Positions 1 to 7,469 of a stretch of 22,154 nt of DNA are shown piece after piece. The DNA lies in assembly GCA_045531895.1 (NCBI GenBank), contig JAZSEW010000122.1, positions 1-22,154 of the forward strand. The letters are read 5' to 3'. The DNA is from SIG299 sp045531895 (GTDB lineage Bacteria; Bacillota; Clostridia; Lachnospirales; Lachnospiraceae). The position numbers were made by a program, and so were the translations under genes. Each line of letters opens with the position of its first letter. Within the stretch, counting starts at the first letter, position 1. The notes beneath the pieces were generated by a model, which was not told the origin of the DNA, searched no databases, and saw only the letters and a list, made by a program, of their open reading frames with translations.

Positions 1-14
1 TTTATATTTTCGAT

Positions 15-815
15 TTACGGCTGCTTGCCGATGTAAGCTAAGATACCGCCGTCTACGTAAAGGATATGGCCGTTTACGAAGTTGGAAGCATCGGAAGCAA
101 GGAATACTGCAGGACCTGCAAGGTCTTCAGCTTCGCCCCAACGCTCTTGAGGAGTCTTAGCGATAATGAACTGGTCAAACGGATGTCTGGAACCATCAGG
201 CTGAATCTCACGGAGAGGAGCAGTCTGAGGAGTAGCGATATAACCAGGTCCGATACCGTTACACTGGATGTTGTACTTGCCGTATTCGGAGCAGATGTTC
301 TTTGTGAGCATCTTTAAGCCACCCTTTGCAGCAGCGTATGCGGAAACTGTTTCACGGCCAAGTTCACTCATCATGGAACAAATGTTGATAATTTTACCAT
401 GGCCCTTCTTAATCATGCTTGGAATAACAGCCTTTGCCATGATGAAAGGTGCATTTAAGTCTACGTCAATAACCTGTCTGAATTCAGCAGCAGTCATTTC
501 ACACATAGGAATTCTCTTGATGATACCTGCATTGTTAACGAGAATGTCAATAACACCAACTTCTTTTTCAATCTGAGCAATCATAGCGTTAACCTGCTCT
601 TCGTTGGTTACGTCACAAACATAGCCGTGAGCTTTGATACCAAGCTCTTCATAAGCAGCGAGACCTTTATCAACAAGCTCCTGCTTGATATCGTTGAATA
701 CGATGGTAGCGCCACATTTAGCGTATGCGCTTGCAATTGCAAAACCGATACCGTAAGAAGCACCGGTAACTAAAGCAACTTTTCCTTCGAGGGAAAACTG
801 TTTTAAGTAGTCCAT
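15..815 (-). CDS. Gluconate 5-dehydrogenase-type short-chain dehydrogenase
   Basis: A 266-residue classical SDR, expected to be a cytoplasmic NAD(P)-dependent oxidoreductase that interconverts 5-keto-D-gluconate and D-gluconate. The cofactor motif TGASYGIG is at residues 17-24, NNAG at 94-97, and the catalytic Ser147, Tyr160 and Lys164 have canonical spacing (YAAAK). An Asp (D42, in FND) after the second strand suggests NAD rather than NADP. The ATG follows a strong AAGGAGG site. It reads leftwards and its promoter lies between it and the divergent yqeG. A palindrome over the predicted transcription start suggests sugar- or carbon-dependent repression. The closest alternative is KduD (2-deoxy-D-gluconate 3-dehydrogenase) in hexuronate breakdown. 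The SDR fold is certain, but the exact substrate is inferred from overall resemblance. Confidence 0.85.
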   Translation of the reverse strand: MDYLKQFSLEGKVALVTGASYGIGFAIASAYAKCGATIVFNDIKQELVDKGLAAYEELGIKAHGYVCDVTNEEQVNAMIAQIEKEVGVIDILVNNAGIIKRIPMCEMTAAEFRQVIDVDLNAPFIMAKAVIPSMIKKGHGKIINICSMMSELGRETVSAYAAAKGGLKMLTKNICSEYGKYNIQCNGIGPGYIATPQTAPLREIQPDGSRHPFDQFIIAKTPQERWGEAEDLAGPAVFLASDASNFVNGHILYVDGGILAYIGKQP

Positions 816-851
816 GTTAATCCTCCTTGTTTTTACGGAGTAAAAATGCCC

Positions 852-865
852 GCCCGCATGCGGGC
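852..865. repeat. Perfect GC palindrome in the SDR leader
   Basis: GCCCGCATGCGGGC is self-complementary and stands out in an AT-rich leader. In the minus-strand transcript it can form a short hairpin followed by GGGC and five U residues. This could be a weak attenuator or a 5'-end stabiliser. The minimal loop makes a true terminator doubtful. Confidence 0.4.
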
Positions 866-885
866 AGAGGATTTTTCTCCTTGTA

Positions 886-899
886 TGTAAGTGTTTACA
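886..899. promoter_or_regulatory. Operator-like palindrome (cre/LacI-type)
   Basis: TGTAAGTGTTTACA is an inverted repeat with arms TGTAA/TTACA and a 4-base centre. It covers about +1 to +14 of the SDR promoter, a classic place for repression. The arms resemble CcpA (cre) sites and other LacI-family operators, but the central CG typical of cre is missing, so the protein that binds cannot be named. Confidence 0.5.
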
Positions 900-904
900 C
901 AGGA

Positions 905-933
905 ATTATAACAGCATTTTCCGATTTACACAA
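905..933 (-). promoter_or_regulatory. Promoter of the SDR gene
   Basis: On the minus strand, TTGTGT (928-933) and TATAAT (905-910) are separated by exactly 17 bases. The predicted start lies near 898, giving a leader of about 80 nt. Confidence 0.65.
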
Positions 934-1005
934 GCAGAAAAATCGTTAGTTTATTAACAAATGATTTTTTTAGTGACAGAAGATGAACGGGTGAAAAAAC
1001 AGTGG

Positions 1006-1034
1006 TTGAATGCAGAAAAGTATTGTGCTAAAAT
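1006..1034 (+). promoter_or_regulatory. Promoter of yqeG-aroK-aroQ
   Basis: TTGAAT (1006-1011), 17 bases, then TAAAAT (1029-1034). The predicted start at about 1039-1042 coincides with the first base-paired element of the leader RNA. Together with the divergent SDR promoter it fills the intergenic stretch 816-1139, in which I see no gene. Confidence 0.6.
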
Positions 1035-1038
1035 ATGA

Positions 1039-1116
1039 GCAAAGTAGCTGCGAAAGCAGTGGTAAAGCCCGGAACGTACCTTTGCGAATGGCGTGGGCTG
1101 AACTGTTACAACCAGT
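1039..1116 (+). ncRNA. Structured 5' leader of yqeG, unidentified class
   Basis: The leader can fold into a three-way junction. The closing stem is GCAAA(1039-1043)/UUUGC(1081-1085). Hairpin A is GCUGC-GAAA-GCAGU (1047-1060). Hairpin B is GGUA(1061-1064)/UACC(1077-1080) with a 12-nt loop. Five loop bases, AGCCC (1066-1070), are fully complementary to GGGCU (1095-1099), giving a pseudoknot. A last hairpin is ACUG(1102-1105)/CAGU(1113-1116). The RBS of yqeG follows 12 nt later. The fold begins at the predicted transcription start, as expected of a cis-regulatory RNA. I do not recognise it as any riboswitch class I know. Confidence 0.4.
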
Positions 1117-1139
1117 GTCAAAAAAAACAGGAGAACATT

Positions 1140-1652
1140 ATGTTAAAGACTTTTTATCCGGATTATGAAATTTCCTCTGCGTATGACATTCCTTACGAAA
1201 CATTGTATGAACGTGGTATTCGTGCCTTGATTTTTGATATTGACAATACACTGACAGAACATGGCAAGCCTGCTACAGAGAGGGCGATTGCTCTGATGGA
1301 CAGACTCAAAACTATTGGATTCCGTGTGTGCCTGCTTTCCAATAACAAAGAAGAACGGGTGAAAATGTTCAATGAAAAAGTTCAGGTGGATTATATTTAT
1401 AAGGCCGGAAAACCGGGCAGAGGCGGTTATGAACGTGCTATGGAGAAACTGGGTAGCACAAAAGAAACTACGGTGTTTGTGGGAGACCAGCTATTTACCG
1501 ATGTATGGGGGGCAAAACGAACCGGAATTGAGTCCTGGCTGGTGGAGCCAATCGACAAGCACGAGGAAATTCAGATAGTATTAAAACGTTATCTGGAAAA
1601 GCCAATTTTATATTTTTACCGAAAAGAGAAAAAGAAGAATGAAAATCGATAA
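1140..1652 (+). CDS. yqeG: YqeG-family HAD phosphatase
   Basis: A 170-residue HAD-IIIA hydrolase. The nucleophile motif FDIDNTLT (D33, D35) and the LSNN motif are visible, and GDQLFTDVWGAKR supplies the later acidic motif. The family is related to the yeast mitochondrial phosphatidylglycerophosphate phosphatase Gep4, so PgpA-like dephosphorylation of phosphatidylglycerophosphate is a plausible role. The reading frame is open back to 1035, but that part overlaps the structured leader. ATG 1140 has a CAGGAGA site 6 bases upstream and matches the usual family start (LKxFYPxYE). Its last 14 bases overlap aroK, indicating translational coupling. Confidence 0.85.
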   Translation: MLKTFYPDYEISSAYDIPYETLYERGIRALIFDIDNTLTEHGKPATERAIALMDRLKTIGFRVCLLSNNKEERVKMFNEKVQVDYIYKAGKPGRGGYERAMEKLGSTKETTVFVGDQLFTDVWGAKRTGIESWLVEPIDKHEEIQIVLKRYLEKPILYFYRKEKKKNENR

Positions 1653-2169
1653 AAACAGAAATATTATTTTAATAGGCTATATGGGCAGCGGTAAAAGTAC
1701 CGTAGGCAGAAAAGCAGCAAGAGCACTGGAATATGTTTTTTTAGATACAGATGTCCTCATTGAAGAACAGGAGGGAATGACAATATCCCGGTTGTTTGAA
1801 GAAAAGGGTGAGTCCTACTTCAGAGAGCAGGAAACAGAAATTATCCGCGACCTGATTTCCGGACCAAAGGGAAATATTATTGCTACCGGCGGAGGACTTC
1901 CGATGAAGGAAGGCAATGGAGAACTGTTAAAGGAACTTGGAACGGTTATCTATTTAAAAGCAGAAACCGATACACTGGTGAGGCGGCTGGCCGGAGATAC
2001 CGTCAGACCTCTTTTACAAAATGGCGATTTGCGGGAAAAAATTGATACAATGCTGGCAATTCGCGGACCGGTGTATGAAAGAATTGCAGATGTGGTTCTG
2101 GAAACGGACGACATGTCTTTCTATGAGATTATCTGCAGAATTGAGAAACTGTTAGCATGCAAAAATTAA
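1639..2169 (+). CDS. aroK: Shikimate kinase
   Basis: A 176-residue shikimate kinase, which phosphorylates shikimate to shikimate 3-phosphate with ATP (fifth step of chorismate synthesis). The P-loop GYMGSGKST is at residues 13-21. The DTD substrate/Mg site follows at 36-38, then FREQE with its shikimate-binding Arg, then the GGG substrate loop, and the lid Arg in RPLL. The length is typical. The start overlaps the end of yqeG and the stop lies 36 bases before aroQ, so two aromatic-pathway genes are adjacent. The substrate motifs distinguish it from gluconate kinase. Confidence 0.93.
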   Translation: MKIDKNRNIILIGYMGSGKSTVGRKAARALEYVFLDTDVLIEEQEGMTISRLFEEKGESYFREQETEIIRDLISGPKGNIIATGGGLPMKEGNGELLKELGTVIYLKAETDTLVRRLAGDTVRPLLQNGDLREKIDTMLAIRGPVYERIADVVLETDDMSFYEIICRIEKLLACKN

Positions 2170-2205
2170 AAGAAGAGAAAGATGTTTTTATTTAGGAGGA
2201 AAAAT

Positions 2206-2640
2206 ATGAGAGTTTTGGTGATTAACGGACCGAATTTGAATTTTCTGGGTATTAGGGAAAAAGGTATTTATGGCAGCGAGTCTTATGAAAGTCTTATAGC
2301 AGGATTAAAAGAAAAAGCTGAGAAGGATGGCATTGAATTAGAGTGCTTCCAGGATAATGGAGAGGGACCTATCATTGACTGTATCCAGAAGGCCTATCAT
2401 GACAAAGTTGACGGTATTATCATCAATCCGGGTGCCTATGCTCACTATAGCATTGCTATCAGGGATGCGCTGGCTTCTATTGAAGTGCCAAAAATTGAAG
2501 TACATATTTCCAATGTGTATAAACGTGAAGAATTTCGTCACAAATCGGTGATTACTCCGGTGTGTACCGGCGAGATTTTAGGCCTTGGCCTGCAGGGATA
2601 TTATCTTGCACTGGATGCCATCAAGGAAATGTGTAAATAA
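2206..2640 (+). CDS. aroQ: 3-dehydroquinate dehydratase, type II
   Basis: A 144-residue type II dehydroquinase, a small dodecamer-forming enzyme that removes water from 3-dehydroquinate. NGPNLN (8-13), the flexible loop with Arg17 and catalytic Tyr22 (IYG), NPGAYAH (74-80, with catalytic His80), VHISN (99-103) and FRHKS (110-114) are all present. ATG 2206 was chosen because TAGGAGG lies 8 bases upstream and the family starts MxxLVINGPN. An upstream in-frame ATG at 2182 would add 8 unrelated residues that include the RBS. It sits two steps before AroK in the pathway. Confidence 0.93.
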   Translation: MRVLVINGPNLNFLGIREKGIYGSESYESLIAGLKEKAEKDGIELECFQDNGEGPIIDCIQKAYHDKVDGIIINPGAYAHYSIAIRDALASIEVPKIEVHISNVYKREEFRHKSVITPVCTGEILGLGLQGYYLALDAIKEMCK

Positions 2641-2689
2641 AGTGATAAACTGTGACTGTTTAAATAAAAAAACGAATGGGGAATTCTAT

Positions 2690-3763
2690 ATGCAAATCAG
2701 ATATAATAAACTGCAGGAGCTTTTAGCAACTAAAAAAATAGATGCCATTTTGATTTCCGACGGCTACAATATGCGCTATTTCAGCGGCTTTACCGGGGCA
2801 ACCGGTTATCTGCTGATTACTAAAAGCAGCAAGACTTTATTTACTGATTCCCGTTATACTATTGCGGCAATGACTCAGGCACCGGATTACACGGTGGTGG
2901 AAGTGGATGCAGCAAGAGATTACTGCAAGGTAATCAACCGGGTATTGGAAGCAGAATATATTAAAACTCTTGGTTTTGAGTCACTTCAGGTGCGTTACAG
3001 CACCTATGAAAATTTGAAGGCACGTTTGACGGCAAAGGAATTGGTGCCGCTTAAGGGTGAACTGGCAGATTTGCGTCGCATTAAAACCGCAGAGGAAATT
3101 GCCTTGCACCGTCAGGCAGAACATATTGGTGATATTGCTTTTGAAAAAATTTTAGAGGAGCTGAAGCCGGGAGTTACTGAGCTTGAAATTGCTGCAAAGC
3201 TGGAATACATCATGAAGATGAACGGTGCAGATAAATTAAGTTTTGAATCCATTGTGGCGTCCGGGGTCAATTCTTCCAAGCCTCATGCAGAACCGGGACA
3301 TAAAAAGATTGAGTATGGTGATTTTGTTACCATGGACTTTGGATGTGTTTATAATGGATATTGCTCCGATATGACCAGAACCATTGTGGTTGGTAAAGCA
3401 AGTGAAAAGCAGAAGAAAATTTACAATACTGTCTTAAAAGCCCAGTTGGCGGTACTCGATATGTTACGGCCGGGACTTCAGGGAAAAGAGTATGACAAAG
3501 TGGCAAGAAACGTGATTTACGGTGACGGATACGAAGGCTGTTTTGGTCATGGCCTTGGTCACAGCGTTGGCTTGGAGATTCATGAAAATCCACGTTTTTC
3601 CATGATAGAAGAAGATATTATAGAAGCAGGCATGATTATGACGGTAGAGCCGGGCATTTACATTCCGGACTTTGGCGGTGTCAGAATCGAAGATATGGTG
3701 GTTATGACAGAGTCAGGATACGAGAATTTGACTCATTCGAAGAAAGATTTAATAGAATTATAA
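2690..3763 (+). CDS. Xaa-Pro aminopeptidase, M24B (PepP/PepQ-like)
   Basis: A 357-residue cytoplasmic metallopeptidase that removes N-terminal residues preceding proline. A creatinase-type N-domain (about 1-125) precedes the pita-bread catalytic domain. All five metal ligands are seen: D216 (TMDFG), D227 (SDMTRT), H291 (GHGLGH), E320 (TVEPG) and E334 (RIEDM). The start ATG 2690 has only a weak GGGGA site. A frame open back to 2585 would overlap aroQ and add non-homologous residues. The gene sits directly upstream of efp, as in many Firmicutes. EF-P rescues ribosomes at polyproline, so both genes deal with proline-containing peptides. Confidence 0.9.
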   Translation: MQIRYNKLQELLATKKIDAILISDGYNMRYFSGFTGATGYLLITKSSKTLFTDSRYTIAAMTQAPDYTVVEVDAARDYCKVINRVLEAEYIKTLGFESLQVRYSTYENLKARLTAKELVPLKGELADLRRIKTAEEIALHRQAEHIGDIAFEKILEELKPGVTELEIAAKLEYIMKMNGADKLSFESIVASGVNSSKPHAEPGHKKIEYGDFVTMDFGCVYNGYCSDMTRTIVVGKASEKQKKIYNTVLKAQLAVLDMLRPGLQGKEYDKVARNVIYGDGYEGCFGHGLGHSVGLEIHENPRFSMIEEDIIEAGMIMTVEPGIYIPDFGGVRIEDMVVMTESGYENLTHSKKDLIEL

Positions 3764-3772
3764 AAAAAACAG

Positions 3773-3801
3773 TTGAAAAAAAAGGTAATTTAGGTTACAC
3801 T
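3773..3801 (+). promoter_or_regulatory. Promoter of efp
   Basis: TTGAAA (3773-3778), 17 bases, then TACACT (3796-3801), between pepP and efp. It gives efp its own transcript with a leader of about 50 nt. A strong AAGGAGG precedes the start codon. Confidence 0.55.
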
Positions 3802-3857
3802 ATCATAAGAATATTATGCATACAGTCTAAGAACTGTATTTTAAGGAGGATTTTTAC

Positions 3858-4415
3858 ATGATTTCTGCAGGCGATTTTAGAAATGGTCTCACACTTGAAA
3901 TTGAAGGAAATGTAGTACAGGTTATCGAATTCCAGCACGTTAAGCCAGGTAAGGGTGCTGCTTTCGTAAGAACCAGATTAAAGAACATTAAGAACGGTGG
4001 TATTATTGAAAAAACTTTCCGTCCAACCGAAAAATTCCCGGCTGCTCATATCGAGAGATCTGACATGCAGTACTTATACAATGACGGTGAAATGTACAAC
4101 TTCATGAACGTTGAAACATTTGATCAGATTGCTATGACAGAAGACCAGATTGGCGATTCCTTAAAGTTCGTTAAGGAAAATGAAATGGTAAAGATGCTGT
4201 CCCACGCCGGTCAGGTATTTGCAATTGAACCACCTCTCTTTGTAGAACTTGAAATTACAGATACAGAGCCTGGCTTTAAGGGTGATACAGCAACAGGTGC
4301 TTCCAAGCCGGCTGTTGTTGAAACAGGAGCAACCGTATACGTTCCATTATTCGTAGAGCAGGGTGACAAGATTCAGATTGACACCAGAACCGGTGAATAT
4401 ATGAAGAGAGTATAA
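3858..4415 (+). CDS. efp: Elongation factor P
   Basis: EF-P of 185 residues, the family's usual length. It binds between the P and E sites and promotes peptide bonds at polyproline stretches. The KOW-like N-domain carries the tip loop PGKGA with Lys32, the residue modified in many bacteria (5-aminopentanol in Bacillus). Two OB-fold domains follow, ending in the conserved IDTRTGEYMKRV signature. None of the known modification genes (epmA/epmB, ymfI) is in this window. It has its own promoter and is closed by a strong terminator. Confidence 0.97.
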   Translation: MISAGDFRNGLTLEIEGNVVQVIEFQHVKPGKGAAFVRTRLKNIKNGGIIEKTFRPTEKFPAAHIERSDMQYLYNDGEMYNFMNVETFDQIAMTEDQIGDSLKFVKENEMVKMLSHAGQVFAIEPPLFVELEITDTEPGFKGDTATGASKPAVVETGATVYVPLFVEQGDKIQIDTRTGEYMKRV

Positions 4416-4443
4416 TGCACGAGATAAGCAAAGAATAATAGAA

Positions 4444-4489
4444 AGAAGTGTCTTGCAGAACTTTATGTTCCTACAAGATGCTTCTTTTT
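4444..4489 (+). terminator. Rho-independent terminator after efp
   Basis: A 12-bp stem, AGAAGTGTCTTG (4444-4455) with CAAGATGCTTCT (4474-4485), including two G-U pairs. A second inner stem GAAC/GTTC (4458-4461/4467-4470) lies in the loop, and a run of five T (4485-4489) follows. Confidence 0.85.
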
Positions 4490-4594
4490 CTATTGTCTGT
4501 CAATTTGTCTGTAAATTTTTTTTTAAAATCCTGTAACAAAACCATCAAAATCAGCATTAACGCTATAGAAGCAGCGAAGAAAGGAGGCGGTCAT

Positions 4595-5077
4595 ATGCAG
4601 TCCATGGAAGGAATTTACCAGAAATATGCACAAACGGTTTATAAATATCTGCTCAGTAAAACTTATGACGAAGATCTGGCGGAAGAACTCACTCAGGAAA
4701 CCTTTTATCAGGCAATAAAAAGTATTGACCGCTTTGACGAAAGCTGTAAAATATCTACCTGGCTTTGTGCTATAGCAAAGAATCAGTTATTTGCATATCG
4801 ACGAAAGCATCCGGAGATGAAAACTTTGGAAGAACTGGAGCAGACAGGTCTATCCGGAAGTTCTGCAGAACAGGATGTTCTAGAGGAACTGGAGCGAGTA
4901 GAGCTGCTGCGGCAGCTGCATCAGTGTCAGGAGCCGTTTCGGGAAGTGATGTACCTGAGAATTTTTGGAAATCTTTCTTTTAAGGAAATCGGTGAAATTA
5001 TGGAAAAAACAGAAAACTGGGCCAGAGTAACCTATTATCGAGGGAAAGAAAAGCTGAAGAAAGGATTGGTGGAATAG
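4595..5077 (+). CDS. ECF-type RNA polymerase sigma factor
   Basis: A 160-residue group IV sigma factor. Region 2 covers about residues 6-71 (YQKYAQTVYKYL, then DLTQETF-like ELTQETFYQA, then STWLCAIAKNQ for -10 melting). Region 4 covers about 112-157 (EVMYLRIFGNLSFKEIGEIM helix-turn-helix for the -35). The frame is open back to 4448, but that runs through the efp terminator. ATG 4595 with AAAGGAGG 6 bases upstream is the real start. A TGTAAC element at 4532-4537 resembles ECF -35 sites and could be autoregulatory, though I see no convincing -10. Its stop codon abuts the anti-sigma start, the usual arrangement for a co-expressed pair. Confidence 0.9.
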   Translation: MQSMEGIYQKYAQTVYKYLLSKTYDEDLAEELTQETFYQAIKSIDRFDESCKISTWLCAIAKNQLFAYRRKHPEMKTLEELEQTGLSGSSAEQDVLEELERVELLRQLHQCQEPFREVMYLRIFGNLSFKEIGEIMEKTENWARVTYYRGKEKLKKGLVE

Positions 5078-6430
5078 ATGAATAAATTACCTTGTGAAGT
5101 AGTACAGGATTTGTTGCCTTCTTATATTGATGAATTGACTAGTGAAGTTACAAAGAATCTGGTGGAGGAACATGTGACAGAATGTGAAGACTGTCAGAAA
5201 GTGCTCTCTTCTATGCAAAATCCTGAGGTGGAGCCGGTGGATGAAAAAAACAAGGCAGAAATTGATTTTTTAAGAAAGACAAGAAAGAAAAATCGAAAGA
5301 ATATCTGGATGGTGACGGTAGCCCTTGCAGTATTTTTTATTATAGTAATTGTGCGAAGTTGTTTTATTGGAACATCTATTCCGAGTGAATACATTGTTTG
5401 TCAGGTGGAAGTGAATGGAGATGTACTTTCTATCAATGGTGCTATCATAGATGAGCGTTTTAGACTTTCAGATGTGACATTTGCAGAAGAAAGTGGTATA
5501 ATAACTATTTCCTTTAAAAGCGTACAAAGAAATCCTTTTTTTAATAGAAGTGTGGAAGAAACATATAGTGCTAATCAGGAAATCACAGAGGTACATCTGG
5601 GAGAACGCATTCTATGGGCAAGAGGGGAGAATATTTCTGCAGTTGCTTCTGCTGTATATCAGACAAGACATGCATATATTGGGGATATGCCGGCAAACGG
5701 TAAAACAGCCAGTGCATTGAATATGAGTATGACGTTAGGAAGTTATAAATGTGAACTACAGACTAACACAGAGCCGTATGGCTGGATTTTTAAGCTGGAG
5801 GAAGAAGTGTTTACACCAAGCCGGCGGTTTAAAGAGGAGTATATGCAAAGATATGCTTATGTGTTGTTGGCGGTTATTGAAAATCTGAGTGAAGTGACAT
5901 ATGAATATATGTATAATGGTGAACCGGAGAAAATGATTATTACAGAAGAAATAGCATCTTCTTTTGCTGGTGAAGATATTAAGAACGTGGGTAAGGATAT
6001 TATAAAGTTACAGCATATGATGGAAGAATTAGAATTACTGGATAGGGCATATGTATTTAATTATAGTCAGTGGAATAGCAGAGAAGCGATAAATATTGAA
6101 ATTGTTAATCTGGCAGAAAATGATATTGTGGAATGTTCCATCAATGGTTATATTGATAGGGATTCTGTGTTTACTCAGGCAATGACTTATGCGGATGGAA
6201 GTCAGATAAAAAAAGGGACGGTCATTTCTTTTGAGTTATTACCGGAGGATTTTAATGATGAGCGTTGGAAAAAGGAAAAAAGTATTGTATTAGGATTCAC
6301 GATAACGGAAACAGATGGGAAAACGTATGAATGTGAGGAGCAAATTACGTTACCGAAAGAATTCGGGTATATGTATCGGTATCGTTTGTCCGGAGATAAT
6401 GAGTCAGGATATTATATAACACAGCAATAA
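5078..6430 (+). CDS. Membrane anti-sigma factor with N-terminal zinc finger
   Basis: A 450-residue protein that probably sequesters the sigma factor encoded just upstream. Residues 1-40 form a zinc-binding anti-sigma (ZAS) module, with Cys6 and then H32-x3-C36-x2-C39. A charged linker and one transmembrane segment (about 76-92) follow, leaving about 350 residues outside the cell. That part is rich in beta-type sequence and may sense the signal. No protease motif is visible. ATG 5078 directly follows the sigma stop TAG with no gap, so translation is coupled. I do not recognise the extracellular domain. It is far larger than in simple RsiW-like factors, which suggests a ligand- or damage-sensing ectodomain. 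Confidence 0.8.
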   Translation: MNKLPCEVVQDLLPSYIDELTSEVTKNLVEEHVTECEDCQKVLSSMQNPEVEPVDEKNKAEIDFLRKTRKKNRKNIWMVTVALAVFFIIVIVRSCFIGTSIPSEYIVCQVEVNGDVLSINGAIIDERFRLSDVTFAEESGIITISFKSVQRNPFFNRSVEETYSANQEITEVHLGERILWARGENISAVASAVYQTRHAYIGDMPANGKTASALNMSMTLGSYKCELQTNTEPYGWIFKLEEEVFTPSRRFKEEYMQRYAYVLLAVIENLSEVTYEYMYNGEPEKMIITEEIASSFAGEDIKNVGKDIIKLQHMMEELELLDRAYVFNYSQWNSREAINIEIVNLAENDIVECSINGYIDRDSVFTQAMTYADGSQIKKGTVISFELLPEDFNDERWKKEKSIVLGFTITETDGKTYECEEQITLPKEFGYMYRYRLSGDNESGYYITQQ

Positions 6431-6453
6431 AGTACGATTTTTAAGGAAAAGTT

Positions 6454-7092
6454 ATGTTTTTATCAGAGGAAGAATATCAGCATGTCCTTGACCTGCTGGA
6501 TGGTAAAATAGAAAAAAGCCCATTACTTACTGAACTTGCAGTATGGGCAATGGCAGAGTTTTCGCTGGAAGTATTTGATTACATCTGTGACCATACCAAT
6601 AATGGTCTGACAAGACTGCGTGTGGTAGTGTGGGATTATGAAGCACAGAAAACAATGAGGGATGGTGTAAATTACAGTAAGGAAAAGCAACAGCAGTTTC
6701 AGCAAAAGTTTGCTGCACTTGCAAGAAAGTATAACGCGCATCCGGAGTTTCAGAACGAAAATAATATTTTTGTAACATGGTCCACAGTAAAAGACCAGAT
6801 TATTGATAAGGCGCTATGGAATGTCAGAACACAGATTTCTGACTTGAAACAAGGAGATATCTGGAAGATAGAGATTATCTTTGAAGGAGTACATATCTTC
6901 TATGAAACTGATGCACAGATAGAACAGCATGAACAAGATGGCAGCAATGAAGTATTGCGGCAGAAGATAGGTGAAATTTGCTGTAGAAATGATAAGTATC
7001 AGGTGTTTGATAATGGCGTCTCTTGTGTGTTTACCAGCCATCAGACATTAAATGAAAAATATAAGGGCAGTATGTTTTACTATACAAGATAG
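6454..7092 (+). CDS. Hypothetical protein, unknown family
   Basis: A 212-residue soluble protein that I do not recognise. It has no signal peptide and no membrane segment. The first 45 residues look helical, and an alpha/beta part with several aromatic residues follows (VVVWDYEAQ, IWKIEIIFEGVHIFYETDA). A Cys pair (ICCRN) is near the C-terminus. The start at 6454 is supported by AAGGAAA 8 bases upstream. It begins 23 bases after the anti-sigma stop without a terminator between, so it may belong to the ECF operon and to its regulon. No function can be assigned. Confidence 0.65.
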   Translation: MFLSEEEYQHVLDLLDGKIEKSPLLTELAVWAMAEFSLEVFDYICDHTNNGLTRLRVVVWDYEAQKTMRDGVNYSKEKQQQFQQKFAALARKYNAHPEFQNENNIFVTWSTVKDQIIDKALWNVRTQISDLKQGDIWKIEIIFEGVHIFYETDAQIEQHEQDGSNEVLRQKIGEICCRNDKYQVFDNGVSCVFTSHQTLNEKYKGSMFYYTR

Positions 7093-7127
7093 ATATAAAA
7101 TGTTACGACTAAAGGAGACCAAGTTAT

Positions 7128-7469
7128 ATGAACATTCAGATTTTTGGTACAAAAAAGTGTTTCGACACAAAAAAAGCAGACCGCTATTTTAAGGAGCGTG
7201 GCATTAAGTTTCAGTTTATTGATCTGAAAGAAAAGGGTATGAGTAAGGGTGAGTTTACCAGTGTGAAGCAGGCAGTGGGTGGTCTGGATAAACTGCTTGA
7301 CGAAAATAGTAAGGATACAAATACTCTTTCTCTTTTTAAGTATTTGTCTGATGCAGATAAGGAAGAAAAGCTTCTTGAAAATCAGAAGCTACTGAAGACA
7401 CCAATTGTCAGAAACGGAAAACAGGCGACGGTGGGGTATCAGCCCGAATTGTGGAAAGGCTGGGAATAA
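7128..7469 (+). CDS. ArsC/Spx-fold (thioredoxin-like) protein
   Basis: A 113-residue member of the arsenate reductase/Spx/YffB superfamily. The redox site is a single Cys11 in KKCFDT, so there is no CxxC as in Spx and no CxxS. The conserved cis-Pro segment TPIVR is at 91-95. Arsenate reductase activity needs more cysteines or glutaredoxin and cannot be claimed. A redox or regulatory role like the YffB group is equally likely. A strong AAAGGAG site precedes ATG 7128. Its stop overlaps the start of the alkD-like gene (TAATG), so the two are co-translated. Confidence 0.75.
   Translation: MNIQIFGTKKCFDTKKADRYFKERGIKFQFIDLKEKGMSKGEFTSVKQAVGGLDKLLDENSKDTNTLSLFKYLSDADKEEKLLENQKLLKTPIVRNGKQATVGYQPELWKGWE

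Noticed and set aside
1039..1116. The yqeG leader considered as TPP, cobalamin, c-di-GMP, THF, preQ1 or pistol/HDV-type RNA
   Set aside because: The conserved core sequences or stem order of those classes, as I know them, are not present; it is therefore left unassigned.
4530..4570. ECF-type autoregulatory promoter
   Set aside because: TGTAAC is suggestive, but no CGT-type -10 is found at the right distance, so it is only mentioned with the sigma gene.
4448..4594. N-terminal extension of the ECF sigma factor
   Set aside because: It would translate through the efp terminator; the conserved region 2 and a strong RBS support ATG 4595.
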